A stretch of 64,000 nucleotides of DNA from Leucobacter sp. cx-328 (GCF_014530035.1 NZ_JACVMX010000002.1:310001-374000); one strand, 5' to 3'; shown: positions 1 through 9,582, counted from the stretch's first letter. Notes: a model not told the origin generated them from the sequence alone. Numbers and translations are program-made.

Positions 1-1380
1 CTGCACAACCGACTCACGCACTCGCTCAAGGTCAGTGCAGTGGCGCGTGTCATTGCTGCACAGCTTGCGGGGCACGCTGCACAGTGGGAAGCGTTCGAGC
101 GCGGAGAGATCCCGGAACGTGACGATACTGGGCGCATCGTCGTAGCGCTCGGCGGCTGTGACACCGTCGTAGCGCAGGCAGCTGCCCACGCGCACGACCT
201 CGGTCACCCGCCCTTCGGCCACCTCGGGGAGCGCGTGCTCGACCGCCTCGCCCGCACCCGTCTCGGCCTTGCCGAGGGCTTCGAAGGCAACGCGCAGACG
301 TTCCGTATTGTCACGCACCTCGATACCCTCGGCCGCGATTTCGACGGACTGAACCTCACCGCGGCCACGCGTGCCGCGACGCTCAAGTACCCGTGGACGC
401 GGGCGGCGTGGGCAGGCATCCCGCTCACTGATATCGAAGCGGCGGATCGCCCCCGCGGCGCAGGCGTCAACGTCGAAGCGGGTGCTGACAAGTTTTCTTC
501 CTACGCGCTTGAAGCAATCGAGATGGAACAGGTGTTGGCGGCGTTCCCTGCGATCCCGTCAGGGATGCAGACCGTTGAGTGCGCAGTCATGGACCTCGCG
601 GACGACATTGCCTACGCCGTGCACGACCTCGATGACTTCGCGAAGGCCGGTGTGCTGCAGCGGGGCGAGGTGCTGCGCGAGTTCTCGTCGTGGCTCGCTG
701 CTGAAGGGCTGCTCGCCGCGGCCAACGAGGCTGAGCTTGATCCCCGAGAGCCTGGTCAGTCGCTCGAGTTGCTGTGGCGACGTCTGCAGCTCAAGGACAG
801 CTGGATCGCTGAACATGATGCGTTCGCCGAGGCTGTCCGCATTGTTGCCGAGGAAATTGGCGACGGGCTGCTTGCCGTGCCCTACGACGGTGGCATCACG
901 AGCGAGCGCGCGATTTCTGGCTTCACGCGTCGATGGATCGAGCGCCTGCGCTCGTCAATCGTTGTCGATGAACATCCCAATGTTCGCGGCGGCTACGTGC
1001 GGCTCAACCAGCGGGCTTGGCACGAGGTGATGGTGCTGAAATTCGTGCACGCACACTTCGTACTCGAACGTCCTGAGCATGCCCTGCGCCAGCGTGGACA
1101 GTCGCGCATTATTGAGAGCATCACGCTCGGGCTCGACGCATGGCTGTCTGACCCAGTTGACGCGTCACATGCACCAAGAAGCTTGCTGGAATGGGTGGAG
1201 GAAGGCACGCAGGGCCTGATGGAACTTCGAGATTCGCGCCCAGATCTACTCACCGGTGACACGTCAACTCCCGGCTTGATCCGTCAGGGTCGAACTCGTG
1301 CAATCCTTGACTACGTCGCAGGTCTCAGCGACCAGCAGGCCGTACAGGTACACGCACAGCTCAACGGAACGGTGCTGTAG
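1..1380 (+). CDS. dgt: dGTP triphosphohydrolase (HD domain), 5' end cut by window
   Basis: Deoxyguanosinetriphosphate triphosphohydrolase-like protein, which hydrolyses dNTPs to deoxynucleosides and tripolyphosphate in the cytoplasm. The frame is open from base 1, and the first visible residues (RLTHSLKVS, base 10 onward) are the histidine segment that opens the HD phosphohydrolase domain, so the true start lies upstream of the window. The metal-binding HAHDLGHPPFGH motif is at bases 187-222, with HD at 193-198. 459 residues are visible. A GTG at base 40 is in frame but lies inside the HD domain and is not a credible start. The gene converges on the Nudix gene, leaving 57 bases between stops. 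In actinobacteria this gene is commonly close to dnaG; that part is not visible here. Confidence 0.9.
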   Translation: MHNRLTHSLKVSAVARVIAAQLAGHAAQWEAFERGEIPERDDTGRIVVALGGCDTVVAQAAAHAHDLGHPPFGHLGERVLDRLARTRLGLAEGFEGNAQTFRIVTHLDTLGRDFDGLNLTAATRAATLKYPWTRAAWAGIPLTDIEAADRPRGAGVNVEAGADKFSSYALEAIEMEQVLAAFPAIPSGMQTVECAVMDLADDIAYAVHDLDDFAKAGVLQRGEVLREFSSWLAAEGLLAAANEAELDPREPGQSLELLWRRLQLKDSWIAEHDAFAEAVRIVAEEIGDGLLAVPYDGGITSERAISGFTRRWIERLRSSIVVDEHPNVRGGYVRLNQRAWHEVMVLKFVHAHFVLERPEHALRQRGQSRIIESITLGLDAWLSDPVDASHAPRSLLEWVEEGTQGLMELRDSRPDLLTGDTSTPGLIRQGRTRAILDYVAGLSDQQAVQVHAQLNGTVL

Positions 1381-1437
1381 CGCGGGGCCCCATCTGACGC
1401 GCGCTCGATCGGTTGATACCCGGGCGGAGCGTGAGGG

Positions 1438-2133
1438 CTACTTACTGAGCGGAAACTCGTGCTTCCGATCCCAGGGCTGGGCCCAACCCAGTTCGTCGTA
1501 CATCGACGAGAGAAGAATGCCAGTGAACCCCCACACGATGTGACGCCCCAACTTTGGGGTCAGCTGGAATGCGGGGCCACGGTGTGAGAGCCCGCCGCGG
1601 CGAAGCACTGAGGTTCCGCGTGACGCAGGGTCGAGCATGTCAGCGACCGGCACACGGAATACTTCGACCGACTCGCTTTCGTCGGCACGTACCTCGCTTG
1701 GTGCGCACCACCAGCCGACAACAGGGGTCACAAGATTGTTGCTCACCGGGATTGCGACTTCGGGAAGCGTTCCGAGCACCTCGACCCCGGCAGGGTCGAG
1801 TCCAGTCTCTTCGTTCGCCTCGCGCAACGCGGTTGCAATGGCATCGGGATCGTGAACCTCGGCCCCGCCACCTGGGAATGAAATCTCCCCGGCATGATGC
1901 CGCAGCTGTGATGAGCGCCGCATGAGCAACACGTCAAGATCACGTGAAACCGGCGACGAATCTGCCGTCAAGCTTGGCTTTCGGTCAAGTGCGCCAAACA
2001 GAATTAACACGGAAGAACGACGGTACGGCCGATCGTTCGGTGGGGCTTGCGGAGTGATCCGCAGATCCATGCCTCGCTCAAGGAGCGCGCACAGTTCTTC
2101 GCGTGCGCGCGCAACATCGGGAGTGAGAGACAT
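1438..2133 (-). CDS. Nudix hydrolase, CoA pyrophosphatase-like
   Basis: A 231-residue Nudix protein. The Nudix box spans about residues 88-113 and ends in REANEETGL, which carries the metal-binding glutamates. It is preceded by the stretch LRHHAGEISFPGG, the extended signature of the NudL/CoA-diphosphatase subgroup, which cleaves CoA to 4'-phosphopantetheine and 3',5'-ADP. The box is slightly atypical: the early glutamate of the consensus is not in its usual place. The start is the ATG at 2133. The gene is convergent with dgt and divergent from the sigma factor gene (67 bases between starts). Substrate assignment rests on subgroup motifs only. Confidence 0.85.
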   Translation of the reverse strand: MSLTPDVARAREELCALLERGMDLRITPQAPPNDRPYRRSSVLILFGALDRKPSLTADSSPVSRDLDVLLMRRSSQLRHHAGEISFPGGGAEVHDPDAIATALREANEETGLDPAGVEVLGTLPEVAIPVSNNLVTPVVGWWCAPSEVRADESESVEVFRVPVADMLDPASRGTSVLRRGGLSHRGPAFQLTPKLGRHIVWGFTGILLSSMYDELGWAQPWDRKHEFPLSK

Positions 2134-2200
2134 ATCGAAAGCTTAACCCTGCGAATGTATTCTGAGCCGGAGCTGTAACGACCAGCCTCTAGCCGGACAT

Positions 2201-2788
2201 GTGAAAGATATGGCCCATACTCAAGATCGCGAGCGCGCGTACCGACGTCTCTTTGCCGACGTCTACGATGACGCGTTGCGGTTTGCCCTGCGAAGAGCTG
2301 AACCCACCGACGCCGAAGAAGCCGTCGCCACCGCGATGACGGTCGCGTGGCGTCGCTTCGACCGCGCCCCAGAATCCTTTGATGCGCGTCGTGCCTGGGT
2401 ATTCGGGATCGTGCGTAACACGCTCCTGAATGAGCGACGCGGAACCGCGCGACGCCGCGCACTTGCCGTGCACCTGGCCGCGCACGCAGATCGCGCCGAA
2501 CCGACGACGGATACCGAATTGCAAACTGTCGAGTTTCGGGCGGATCTTTCCGCCGCATGGAGACAGCTCTCCGACGCGCAACAAGAAGTGCTCGCGCTCG
2601 CGATCTTCGAGCAGCTCGACGCGGAAACCGCTGCAGCCGCACTTGGCATCAGACCTGGAACCTACCGCGTGCGCCTCACCCGCGCCCGATCCGCGCTACG
2701 AACACTACTCGCCGATACGGGCACAGACGCAGACACTGGCTCGACCACCCCATCAACCCCAAAAGCCACGGCACAGGAGGCACGATGA
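2201..2788 (+). CDS. RNA polymerase sigma factor, ECF/sigma-70 family
   Basis: A 195-residue (GTG start) or 192-residue (ATG at 2210) sigma factor of the short ECF type. The N-terminal half resembles sigma region 2 (YRRLFADVYDDALRFALRR through AWVFGIVRNTLLNERR). The C-terminal half resembles region 4 (QLSDAQQEVLALAIFEQLD, then an HTH with RPGTYRVRLTRARSALR). It would direct RNA polymerase to a small regulon. Its stop overlaps the start of the next gene (ATGA at 2785-2788), so it is translationally coupled to a membrane-anchored protein, as is usual for sigma/anti-sigma pairs. No convincing Shine-Dalgarno sequence precedes either start. The stimulus cannot be read from sequence. Confidence 0.85.
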   Translation: MKDMAHTQDRERAYRRLFADVYDDALRFALRRAEPTDAEEAVATAMTVAWRRFDRAPESFDARRAWVFGIVRNTLLNERRGTARRRALAVHLAAHADRAEPTTDTELQTVEFRADLSAAWRQLSDAQQEVLALAIFEQLDAETAAAALGIRPGTYRVRLTRARSALRTLLADTGTDADTGSTTPSTPKATAQEAR

Positions 2789-3627
2789 ATATTGATGACA
2801 AGATCCGCGCGCTTGATGCTGCGGCGACCCGTCCTGACGTTCGCCAGCGAGCGGCGGCGGATCGGCTACTCGAGGAGATTGTAAGTGCGCCGCCAAAGCG
2901 CCGCCAGCCCCTGCGCGAGCGACCGCGAGCGGGTCTCACGATGCGCGTCGGCGTGGTCGTTGCGTTAGGCGCGTGCGCAGCGGTGGCGATGCTGGTGTTG
3001 CCGCAGCAAGGATCCGCCAAGGTTCCCGCAATCGCGACCTGGACCGCAACCACCGAGCCCGTCACCCCCAACGAACTCGACATAACACGGGACGCCTGCC
3101 GCGCGACGCTCGCCGAGTTCGACCTGGAGATCCCCAAGAGCCCGACCACTGTGCTGTCGGAGAGGCGTGGTGATCTCATCGGCCTGACGCTGTGGGGCGC
3201 GGATCCAGAGACAGCCCTTACCTGCCTTGTCGAATTGCCGCCCGGTGCGAGCCGGGTAGTTGCGGCAACAGGTGGCGCGGAACTCGGCGACAGCGCGGCA
3301 CCTGCCTCACCTCCGGGGAGCATGGTCGGTGGAGTCGTGTGGTATCTGGATCTTGCAGGAGGCAAAGCATCGATCGCATCGGGCGCAGTCGGGCCGGATG
3401 TCACGGCCGTCACTGTGCGCTTTGGCGACACCGCTGTGCAAGCGACGGTTGCAGACGGACGTTATGCCGCATGGTGGCCAACATCGGACCTTCGTTTGTT
3501 TTCGTCTCCGCACCCCTTCGGGCAGACCACCTTCGACCTCACGCTCACGGACGGGACGACGAAAACTGGGGTACAACCCCTGTCACCCGAGGAAGCGGAG
3601 GAATGGAGCAGCCAAACGGGTGAGTGA
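2785..3627 (+). CDS. Membrane-anchored protein coupled to the sigma factor (paralog 1)
   Basis: A 280-residue protein starting at the ATG that overlaps the sigma factor stop. An AGGAGG-like site (CAGGAGGCACG) lies immediately upstream. It has a ~50-residue charged cytoplasmic N-terminus (MNIDDKIRALDAAATRPDVR...), one membrane segment at about residues 53-73, and an extracytoplasmic domain of ~200 residues. That domain contains SERRGDLIGLTLWG, AVTVRFGDTAVQATVADGRY and FDLTLTDGTTKTG. It is clearly related to the next gene. Position and topology suggest an anti-sigma or sensor role, but no zinc-binding anti-sigma motif is visible, so that is inference. The frame is open upstream into the sigma gene; I prefer 2785 because of the overlap and ribosome-binding site. 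Confidence 0.75.
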   Translation: MNIDDKIRALDAAATRPDVRQRAAADRLLEEIVSAPPKRRQPLRERPRAGLTMRVGVVVALGACAAVAMLVLPQQGSAKVPAIATWTATTEPVTPNELDITRDACRATLAEFDLEIPKSPTTVLSERRGDLIGLTLWGADPETALTCLVELPPGASRVVAATGGAELGDSAAPASPPGSMVGGVVWYLDLAGGKASIASGAVGPDVTAVTVRFGDTAVQATVADGRYAAWWPTSDLRLFSSPHPFGQTTFDLTLTDGTTKTGVQPLSPEEAEEWSSQTGE

Positions 3628-3716
3628 GTGCTTGGTGAGTGACATCCACTCGCATCTTGCGCAACTACGGTCACGTTCGTGGGTAGCCTGGAAGGAACTG
3701 CAAAGGTGGAGCCGCA

Positions 3717-4586
3717 ATGAACCTCGAAATGTATCGCCACAATGCCGATGCTGGCCAGACAGCGCCGGGGTCGAACGAGCTCCTCGATGCGGAGACACCC
3801 CTCGATGCCCTGCCGACGCGGAGACAGATGATTCGCCGCCGCGTCTTTTGGGCGGTTGGCGGCATCGTCGCAGCAGCGGTGCTCGTCGGGATCGCCGCTG
3901 TGGTCATCCTTCGAAATGATTCCGTGGTTGAGATAAACGCGCAGTGGACGGCCGAGCCTTCGGCAGTTTCAGACGCGGATCTGGCCGTTGCGGTGGCTAC
4001 GTGCAGCGGAGAGGAAAGCCTGTCACAGGTTCCCATGACAGTTGCATCCACACGTGTGCTGGCTTCAGAGCGACGTGGAAATGCTGTGGCGATATTGTTC
4101 GACGGGAACAATGAGGTGGGAGGTTACGGGAGCTGTCTCGTCGCCTTAGTACCAGGATCGAAGACCTCCGAAGTTCTGCTCAACGGCTGGAGCGGGCGTG
4201 ACGGGACAGCGCCTGAGTACACCCCGGAACCCGATGAGCTTTTGAGCGAAGCCATGTTTGGCAGTGAGGGACCCGACGGACCAAATGCAATGACGGGTGG
4301 CGGCGTTGGAGCAAATGTGGCCGGAGTCACCCTGTACGTTGGTGATCTTGCAGTTACTGCGACCGTGGCGAACGGGAACTACCTGTTGTGGTGGCCGCAG
4401 GGAGAGCTTGACGAGAACGGCAACTACCTCGTTCCCGATACGGGAGCGGAGGAATACGAAGAGTTCTTCGGCACAGAGCAGGACATGACCTACGACCTGC
4501 ACCTCAAAGACGGCACCACGCTTGCGGGTCTTGATTTCTGGGCGATCGATGATGACGACCCCGGAGTTTTGGCGACAGCAGAGTAG
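3717..4586 (+). CDS. Membrane-anchored protein, paralog 2 of the sigma-linked protein
   Basis: A 289-residue protein with a short cytoplasmic N-terminus, a membrane segment at about residues 43-65 and an extracytoplasmic domain. The ribosome-binding site AGGTGGAG precedes the ATG. It shares aligned landmarks with the preceding gene: SERRGNAVAILFDG, VAGVTLYVGDLAVTATVANG followed by YLLWWPQGEL, and YDLHLKDGTTLAG near the C-terminus. The two are therefore tandem duplicates that have diverged. The N-terminus differs, lacking the DDKIRALDAAATR segment. It probably belongs to the same operon as the sigma factor. Function unknown; the outer domain could bind a cell-wall or periplasmic signal. Confidence 0.75.
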   Translation: MNLEMYRHNADAGQTAPGSNELLDAETPLDALPTRRQMIRRRVFWAVGGIVAAAVLVGIAAVVILRNDSVVEINAQWTAEPSAVSDADLAVAVATCSGEESLSQVPMTVASTRVLASERRGNAVAILFDGNNEVGGYGSCLVALVPGSKTSEVLLNGWSGRDGTAPEYTPEPDELLSEAMFGSEGPDGPNAMTGGGVGANVAGVTLYVGDLAVTATVANGNYLLWWPQGELDENGNYLVPDTGAEEYEEFFGTEQDMTYDLHLKDGTTLAGLDFWAIDDDDPGVLATAE

Positions 4587-4601
4587 CTTCGATACTCGGC
4601 C

Positions 4602-4862
4602 CTACTTGAGCTGTTGCCGAATGCGTCGTTTCGCGAGCAAGTAGAGCGTGCCCGCAAATGTCGCGAGCGCACTACTGACGCAGATGACTGTCGCGCTGCC
4701 GTACAACCCGATCGCAAGCGTCACGGGGAGGCCGCGATTGTCTCCGGAGCGCAGTGCAATGACGTAGTGCACCGCAGCGAGCGCAACGCACACCATTGCG
4801 AGGAATACCGCGATGAGGGCGACAACAATGCTGACCTGCGTGACCTTCTTGGTGAGCCACAT
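4602..4862 (-). CDS. Small two-helix membrane protein, unknown function
   Basis: An 86-residue protein starting MWLTKKVTQVS. I chose the ATG at 4862 because GGGAGG lies five bases upstream; an in-frame start seven codons earlier would bury that site. Two hydrophobic helices are visible, about residues 8-32 and 45-72, followed by a basic cytoplasmic tail (AKRRIRQQ). It ends 15 bases from the stop of the convergent paralog 2 gene. I do not recognise a family. Confidence 0.6.
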   Translation of the reverse strand: MWLTKKVTQVSIVVALIAVFLAMVCVALAAVHYVIALRSGDNRGLPVTLAIGLYGSATVICVSSALATFAGTLYLLAKRRIRQQLK

Positions 4863-5232
4863 CGGAACCTCCCGCGCTCGCACTCTTCAGACTGCATGAC
4901 AATTTCTACAGAAATTGTTCAGAGCGTATTCGCTGAGATACTCGGCCCCGCAAGGCCTGACGCGGGATGAGCCGAGAACTGTGCCACGGCTGCTGGCGCT
5001 GCTGGCACCGGCCAGCCAGTACATCACAAGACCATGGCGCAGGTGTGGGCGCCGCCGCCCAGAAACGAGTCAACGCCGCGAGATCGACGCTTTCTGCCGA
5101 AAACCATAGTTTCTAGGCGTAGAAACTCATGATCTCGAGAGAAAGGGTCGATCTCGCGGGGTTGGGATGCTCACGGGGCCAGGCCGGGCCAGGCCAGGGC
5201 CGAGCCCGAAAGCCAGGCTCGAGCGGCAGAAG
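4863..5232. other. Intergenic stretch with palindromic element A
   Basis: About 370 bases without a credible gene, between the small membrane protein gene and the end of accE. It holds palindromic element A (5071-5164) and a GGCC-rich stretch around 5176-5205. A weak hairpin (GAGCC / GGCTC) just downstream of accE could end its transcript. Short open frames here have no ribosome-binding site or family resemblance. Confidence 0.6.
5071..5164. repeat. Palindromic element A (CCCCGCGA / TCGCGGGG family)
   Basis: Outer arms of about 25 bases, CAACgCCGCGAGATCGACgC on the left and its complement (ending GATCTCGCGGGGTTG) on the right, differ at two positions. The centre carries a second, perfect hairpin: AGTTTCTA (5108-5115), GGCG, TAGAAACT (5120-5127). 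The same end sequence recurs near 10.94-11.04, 11.24-11.33 and 59.24-59.33 kb. Confidence 0.8.
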
Positions 5233-5508
5233 CTAGCCTTCGATGAGCAGGTCTGCGATGCCTTCTGAGACGCGCTGCGAACGAGCCCAGGGCTCGCGCT
5301 CGCGGCGTTCGCGACGCTTTACACGGCGCGCTTCGTCAGCGCGTGCCTGCGTGAGCACCGCGATGACTGCCGCGCGCTCCTCGTCGCTGACATTCTTCGT
5401 GACGAAGGTGATGTCTTCGCCGCGAAGTACCGAATCATCCGAGCCTGCCTGCTCGCGGCGCAGGGCGTCGCGAGCAGAGGCGTCGGGGGGAAGCAGCTGA
5501 TCGCTCAC
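5233..5508 (-). CDS. accE: Acyl-CoA carboxylase epsilon subunit
   Basis: A 91-residue protein of the small epsilon subunit family found with actinobacterial acyl-CoA carboxylases, where it binds and stimulates the carboxyltransferase (beta) component. Diagnostic features are the segment [20 protein letters not shown] (about residues 35-54), a very basic stretch ([12 protein letters not shown]) and the C-terminal S-x-R motif region. It starts with GTG overlapping the beta subunit stop (GTGA), so the two are translationally coupled. The biotinylated alpha subunit is not in the window. Confidence 0.9.
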   Translation of the reverse strand: MSDQLLPPDASARDALRREQAGSDDSVLRGEDITFVTKNVSDEERAAVIAVLTQARADEARRVKRRERREREPWARSQRVSEGIADLLIEG

Positions 5509-7109
5509 AGCGGGATGTTGCCGTGCTTCTTAGCGGGCAGTTCTTCGCGCTTGCCACGGAGACCGCGGAGCGCCTTGATGACTGCGAGGCGGGTGCCGGC
5601 GGGCTCGAGCACGTTGTCGAGCTCGCCGCGCTCAGCCGCGAGGAACGGCGACGTGACGTCTGCCGCGTACTGCGCGGTGAGCTGTGCGCGGAGCGCCTCA
5701 ACGTCTTCACCGCGCTCAGCAGCAGCTGCGAGCTCCTTGCGGTAGAGGATGTTGACTGCGCCTGATCCGCCCATAACGGCGATCTCAGCGGTGGGCCACG
5801 CGATGTTGAAGTCCGCGCCCATTTCCTTCGAGCCCATGACGATGTACGCTCCGCCGTAAGCCTTGCGGGTGATGATGGTTACGAGGGGCACGGTCGCCTC
5901 TGCGTATGCGTAGAGGAGCTTCGCGCCGCGGCGAATGACACCCTGGTGCTCCTGGTCAGCACCGGGTAGGTAGCCGGGAACGTCAACGAGGGTCACGATG
6001 GGAATCGAGAATGCGTCACAGAAACGCACGAAGCGTGCGGCCTTTTCGCTAGCGGCGATGTTCAGCGTGCCAGCCATCTGGTTGGGCTGGTTCGCGACGA
6101 TACCGACCGAGCGGCCCTCGACACGGCCAAAGCCGATGAGGATGTTCGGCGCGAACAGCGGCTGCACCTCGAGGAAGTCGCCACCGTCGAGGATAGCCTC
6201 GACGATTTCCTTCATGTCGTAGGGCTGGTTCGGGCTGTCAGGGATGATCGAGTTGAGACGACGATCCGCCTCAGTGATCTCCAGAACGGCCTCGCTGTCG
6301 TACACGGGAGCTTCTGCGAGGTTGTTGTCAGGCAGGAAGCTCACGAGGGTACGTGCGTAGTCGAGTGCGTCGTGCTCGTCGCTTGCGAGGTAGTGCGAAA
6401 CACCACTCGTCTGGTTGTGCGTGAGGGCACCGCCGAGCTCTTCGAAGCCGATCTCCTCGCCGGTCACGGTCTTGATGACGTCGGGGCCGGTGACGAACAT
6501 GTTGCTCGTCTTGTCGACCATGATGACGAAGTCGGTGAGGGCGGGTGAGTACACCGCGCCACCAGCCGAGGGGCCCATCACGAGCGAAATCTGGGGGATG
6601 ACGCCGGAGCACTTGGTGTTCAGACGGAAGATCTTCGCGTAGTTCGAGAGCGAAACGACGCCCTCCTGGATACGAGCTCCACCCGAGTCCAGAATGCCGA
6701 TGAGCGGCGCACCGGTCTTGAGTGCGAACTCCATCGCCTTGACGATCTTCTCGCCTGCGACCTCGCCGAGCGAGCCACCAAAGGTGGTGAAGTCCTGCGA
6801 GAAGACGACAACCTGACGGCCGTGAATCTCACCAGCGCCCGTGACGACTGCGTCGCCGAATGGGCGGTTGTTTTCCATACCGAAACCGTGCGAACGGTGG
6901 CGTACGTACTTGTCGAATTCGACGAACGAACCCGGGTCGAGGAGCGACGCGATGCGCTCACGGGCGGTCAGCTTGCCGCGAGCGTGCTGCTTTGCAGCAG
7001 CGGCAGCGTCTCGGTCACCAACGGCCTCTTGGTATTTGCGTCGATGGTCGGCAATGCGTCCGGCGGTAGTCGCCAGATCTTCCGGGGAGAATGAGTTCTC
7101 TGCAGTCAC
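5505..7109 (-). CDS. accD: Acyl-CoA carboxylase beta subunit (carboxyltransferase)
   Basis: A 534-residue carboxyltransferase that moves CO2 from carboxybiotin to acetyl- or propionyl-CoA. The two crotonase-fold halves are visible. The N-terminal half carries [18 protein letters not shown] and the acyl-CoA oxyanion segment [10 protein letters not shown]. The C-terminal half carries [20 protein letters not shown] and [17 protein letters not shown]. Length and layout fit AccD/PccB of actinobacteria. It is the upstream partner of accE and is divergent from birA, which makes the biotinylating enzyme for the same complex. Acetyl versus propionyl preference cannot be decided from what I see. Confidence 0.95.
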   Translation of the reverse strand: MTAENSFSPEDLATTAGRIADHRRKYQEAVGDRDAAAAAKQHARGKLTARERIASLLDPGSFVEFDKYVRHRSHGFGMENNRPFGDAVVTGAGEIHGRQVVVFSQDFTTFGGSLGEVAGEKIVKAMEFALKTGAPLIGILDSGGARIQEGVVSLSNYAKIFRLNTKCSGVIPQISLVMGPSAGGAVYSPALTDFVIMVDKTSNMFVTGPDVIKTVTGEEIGFEELGGALTHNQTSGVSHYLASDEHDALDYARTLVSFLPDNNLAEAPVYDSEAVLEITEADRRLNSIIPDSPNQPYDMKEIVEAILDGGDFLEVQPLFAPNILIGFGRVEGRSVGIVANQPNQMAGTLNIAASEKAARFVRFCDAFSIPIVTLVDVPGYLPGADQEHQGVIRRGAKLLYAYAEATVPLVTIITRKAYGGAYIVMGSKEMGADFNIAWPTAEIAVMGGSGAVNILYRKELAAAAERGEDVEALRAQLTAQYAADVTSPFLAAERGELDNVLEPAGTRLAVIKALRGLRGKREELPAKKHGNIPL

Positions 7110-7211
7110 GTCCTCCAGACTATCGCGGACCCCATGCTGAAAGTGGGAGAGGTTCTCCAGCGGGATCGGTAGATCGTTGTGGAATGATCACAATCAGGTA
7201 CGCTCGCCCGT

Positions 7212-8129
7212 ATGAACCTGCCACGCTCCAGCACCGCTCTGCCCCGCGTTGAATGGCGAGAGCGGACATCCTCCACCAACGCCGAGCTACGTGAGCTCGT
7301 TGAGCGTGAGGGTGCCGCGGTTCCGCATGGCACGGTCCTCGCGACCGTCCAGCAGACGGCTGGCCGGGGTCGTCTCGGCCGCGGCTGGGAGATGCCCCCT
7401 GGCACTGGCCTCGCGATGTCGATGCTCATTCGGGGTGGGGGCGGATCCGCGCCAACAAGCCTCGACATCAGCTGGCTCCCGCTGCTAGCCGGATCTGCGG
7501 TCTCGGCCGCGCTGCAGCCCTTCTTCTCTGAGTTGACTGAGCGTGCGCTGGAGAATGACGAAGAGGTTCCTGAGACGCGGCGCGTCGGTGTGAAATGGCC
7601 GAACGACGTTCACGTGCGCGACGAACATGATGCGGAACACAACAGCCCTGGCAAGAAACTCTGCGGCATTTTGTGCGAGATGCTGCCGAACGGCGACGTG
7701 ATCGTTGGCATGGGCATCAACCTGTTCATCCCAGAGTGGGATCTTCCGACCGAGCGGTCGACGTCGCTCCTCGCGGCCGGCGCCTACCTCGGTGACGACA
7801 TCTACGAAGGTGACGAATTCACGTTCGGTGAGCCGGGGATTTCGGCGTTCGATCCCCGCGGCGCAGCGATCCTCGACCGGGTCATGAGCGAAATTGGCAC
7901 GGGATTGCTCGCGCTCGTGGCGCGCTCGAAGAGTGAGGCGCAGGGGGTGCGGATCCGCGCCGCTCGTGACTCCGTGACGCTCGGCAGCGAGGTTCGCGTG
8001 CACCTGCCCGGTGGTGAGATTGTGGACGGTCGCGCCGTGCGACTGGCCGACGACGGTGCGCTCGTGGTTGATCGCCCGACGGGCAAGCAGCTCGTCGTCC
8101 ACGCTGGCGACGTCGAGCACCTGCGATAG
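7212..8129 (+). CDS. birA: Biotin--[acetyl-CoA-carboxylase] ligase
   Basis: A 305-residue biotin protein ligase that forms biotinyl-AMP and attaches biotin to the carboxylase BCCP domain. The signature GRGRLGR is at residues 51-57, and KWPNDVHV (about residue 133) is the second hallmark. The C-terminal ~50 residues form the small SH3-like domain (VTLGSEVRVHLPGGEIVDG). There is no N-terminal helix-turn-helix, so it is a monofunctional ligase, not a biotin repressor. Start is the ATG at 7212; the 102-base gap to accD holds the divergent promoters. A strong hairpin follows at 8166-8203. Confidence 0.95.
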   Translation: MNLPRSSTALPRVEWRERTSSTNAELRELVEREGAAVPHGTVLATVQQTAGRGRLGRGWEMPPGTGLAMSMLIRGGGGSAPTSLDISWLPLLAGSAVSAALQPFFSELTERALENDEEVPETRRVGVKWPNDVHVRDEHDAEHNSPGKKLCGILCEMLPNGDVIVGMGINLFIPEWDLPTERSTSLLAAGAYLGDDIYEGDEFTFGEPGISAFDPRGAAILDRVMSEIGTGLLALVARSKSEAQGVRIRAARDSVTLGSEVRVHLPGGEIVDGRAVRLADDGALVVDRPTGKQLVVHAGDVEHLR

Positions 8130-8165
8130 CGAGCGAGCGTGCCTGCTGGCTCCGGCTGCAATGCA

Positions 8166-8203
8166 AGAGGCCGGGTCCAGCTGAATCGCTGGGCCCGGCC
8201 TCT
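8166..8203. terminator. Bidirectional terminator between birA and aspC
   Basis: A 16-base-pair stem, AGAGGCCGGGTCCAGC with its complement (one G-T pair) around a six-base loop TGAATC. It lies between two convergent genes. The tail on the + side is GTGTTTG. Confidence 0.8.
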
Positions 8204-8217
8204 GTGTTTGCTAGGGG

Positions 8218-9426
8218 TTAGTTGCCCTCAGCCATGAGTGCCTGGATGCGCTGTACGCCCTCGAGGAGGGGGCCCTCGCCGAGCGCGTAGCTCAGGCGGA
8301 GGTAGCCGCCGCGGCCGAAGCCCTCGCCGGGAACGGTCGCAACCTCAGCCTCGGTGAGAATGAGATCAGCGAGCTCGAGCGACGTTGCGGGCGTGATGCC
8401 GCGGTACGTCTTGCCGAGTGCGCCAGCAACGTCGACGTATGCGTAGAACGCGCCGTCAGGCATCGGGCAGTGGAAGCCGGGAACCTTGTTGAGCTCGTCA
8501 ACGATGAGGTTGCGGCGGCCTTCGAAGGCAACGCGCATCTCTTCGATGGGCTCCTGGGGGCCGTTGAGTGCTGCGATCGCGCCACGCTGAGCGAGGTTGT
8601 TCACGTTCGAGCTCATGTGCGACTGCAGGTTCGCTGCACCCTTCATGATGTCCGAGGGGCCAACCATCCAGCCGAGACGCCAGCCGGTCATAGCGTAGGT
8701 CTTCGCAACGCCGTTGACGAGGATCGCGCGGTCCTGGAGCTCAGGAACAGCCTCGACGATCGAGGTTGCGCGAACGCCGCCGTAAACGAGGTTCTGGTAG
8801 ATCTCATCGGCGATGACCCACAGGCCGTGCTCCTGAGCCCACTCGCCAATGGCCTTGGTCTCCTCAGCGGTGTAGACAGCGCCGGTCGGGTTCGAAGGCG
8901 AAACGAACAGAACTGCCTTGGTCTTGTCGGTGCGTGCTGCTTCGAGCTGCGCAACGGTGACCTTGTAGCCCTGGTCGGCGCCGGCGAATACCTCGACGGG
9001 GACGCCGTCAGCAAGCTGAATCGCTTCGGGGTAGCTCACCCAGTAGGGGGCAGGAACGATGACTTCGTCGCCCGGATCAAGAAGAACCTGGAACGACTGG
9101 TACACGGCCTGCTTGCCGCCGTTAGTGATCATGACCTGCGATGCCTCGACATCCCAGCCCGAGTCGCGAGCGGTCTTTGCTGCGACAGCGGAGCGCAGCT
9201 CGGGGAGACCCGTTGCTGCGGTGTACCGGAAGTTCTTCGGGTCATCGAGGGCGTCGCGTACGGCGTCAACGATGTGCTTGGGCGTGGGGAAGTCGGGCTC
9301 ACCAGCGGCATAGCTGATGACCTTTCGACCCTCTGCCTGAAGTGCTTTTGCCTTAGCGTCGACCTTCAGGGTCGCGGACTCGCCAATGGCCGAAATTTTC
9401 TTTGAAAGACGGGAGATGCTGCTCAC
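8218..9426 (-). CDS. aspC: Pyridoxal-phosphate aspartate aminotransferase (class I/II)
   Basis: A 402-residue aminotransferase interconverting aspartate and 2-oxoglutarate with oxaloacetate and glutamate. Key features are [20 protein letters not shown] near the N-terminus, [10 protein letters not shown], the PLP-contacting DEIYQNLVY, the Schiff-base lysine near residue 242 in [13 protein letters not shown], and a C-terminal arginine in the GGYLRLSYA segment. I start at GTG 9426 ([20 protein letters not shown]), where family similarity begins; the frame is open to 9543 but would run towards tRNA-Trp. The gene lies beside tRNA-Trp-secE-nusG, as in many actinobacteria. Confidence 0.93.
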   Translation of the reverse strand: MSSISRLSKKISAIGESATLKVDAKAKALQAEGRKVISYAAGEPDFPTPKHIVDAVRDALDDPKNFRYTAATGLPELRSAVAAKTARDSGWDVEASQVMITNGGKQAVYQSFQVLLDPGDEVIVPAPYWVSYPEAIQLADGVPVEVFAGADQGYKVTVAQLEAARTDKTKAVLFVSPSNPTGAVYTAEETKAIGEWAQEHGLWVIADEIYQNLVYGGVRATSIVEAVPELQDRAILVNGVAKTYAMTGWRLGWMVGPSDIMKGAANLQSHMSSNVNNLAQRGAIAALNGPQEPIEEMRVAFEGRRNLIVDELNKVPGFHCPMPDGAFYAYVDVAGALGKTYRGITPATSLELADLILTEAEVATVPGEGFGRGGYLRLSYALGEGPLLEGVQRIQALMAEGN

Positions 9427-9582
9427 GGCATTAATCGTACCTGGAATCCGTATGCTCAGTTCGACATTTGCTTCGGAATCCCGTAATGTAATCCGAGGTA
9501 GTTGACTTCTACCAAAATTTCTTGTGCCTGACACCCTCAGCATGAGAGGGTTTGGTGGGTGAATTCATGGTCAATGAACCAT

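Noticed and set aside
2557-2784. Longer N-terminus for the first sigma-linked membrane protein
   Set aside because: It would lie inside the sigma factor gene; the ATG at 2785 has an overlap with the stop and a ribosome-binding site.
7110-7211. BirA operator between accD and birA
   Set aside because: BirA here lacks a DNA-binding domain and no long palindrome is present in the gap.
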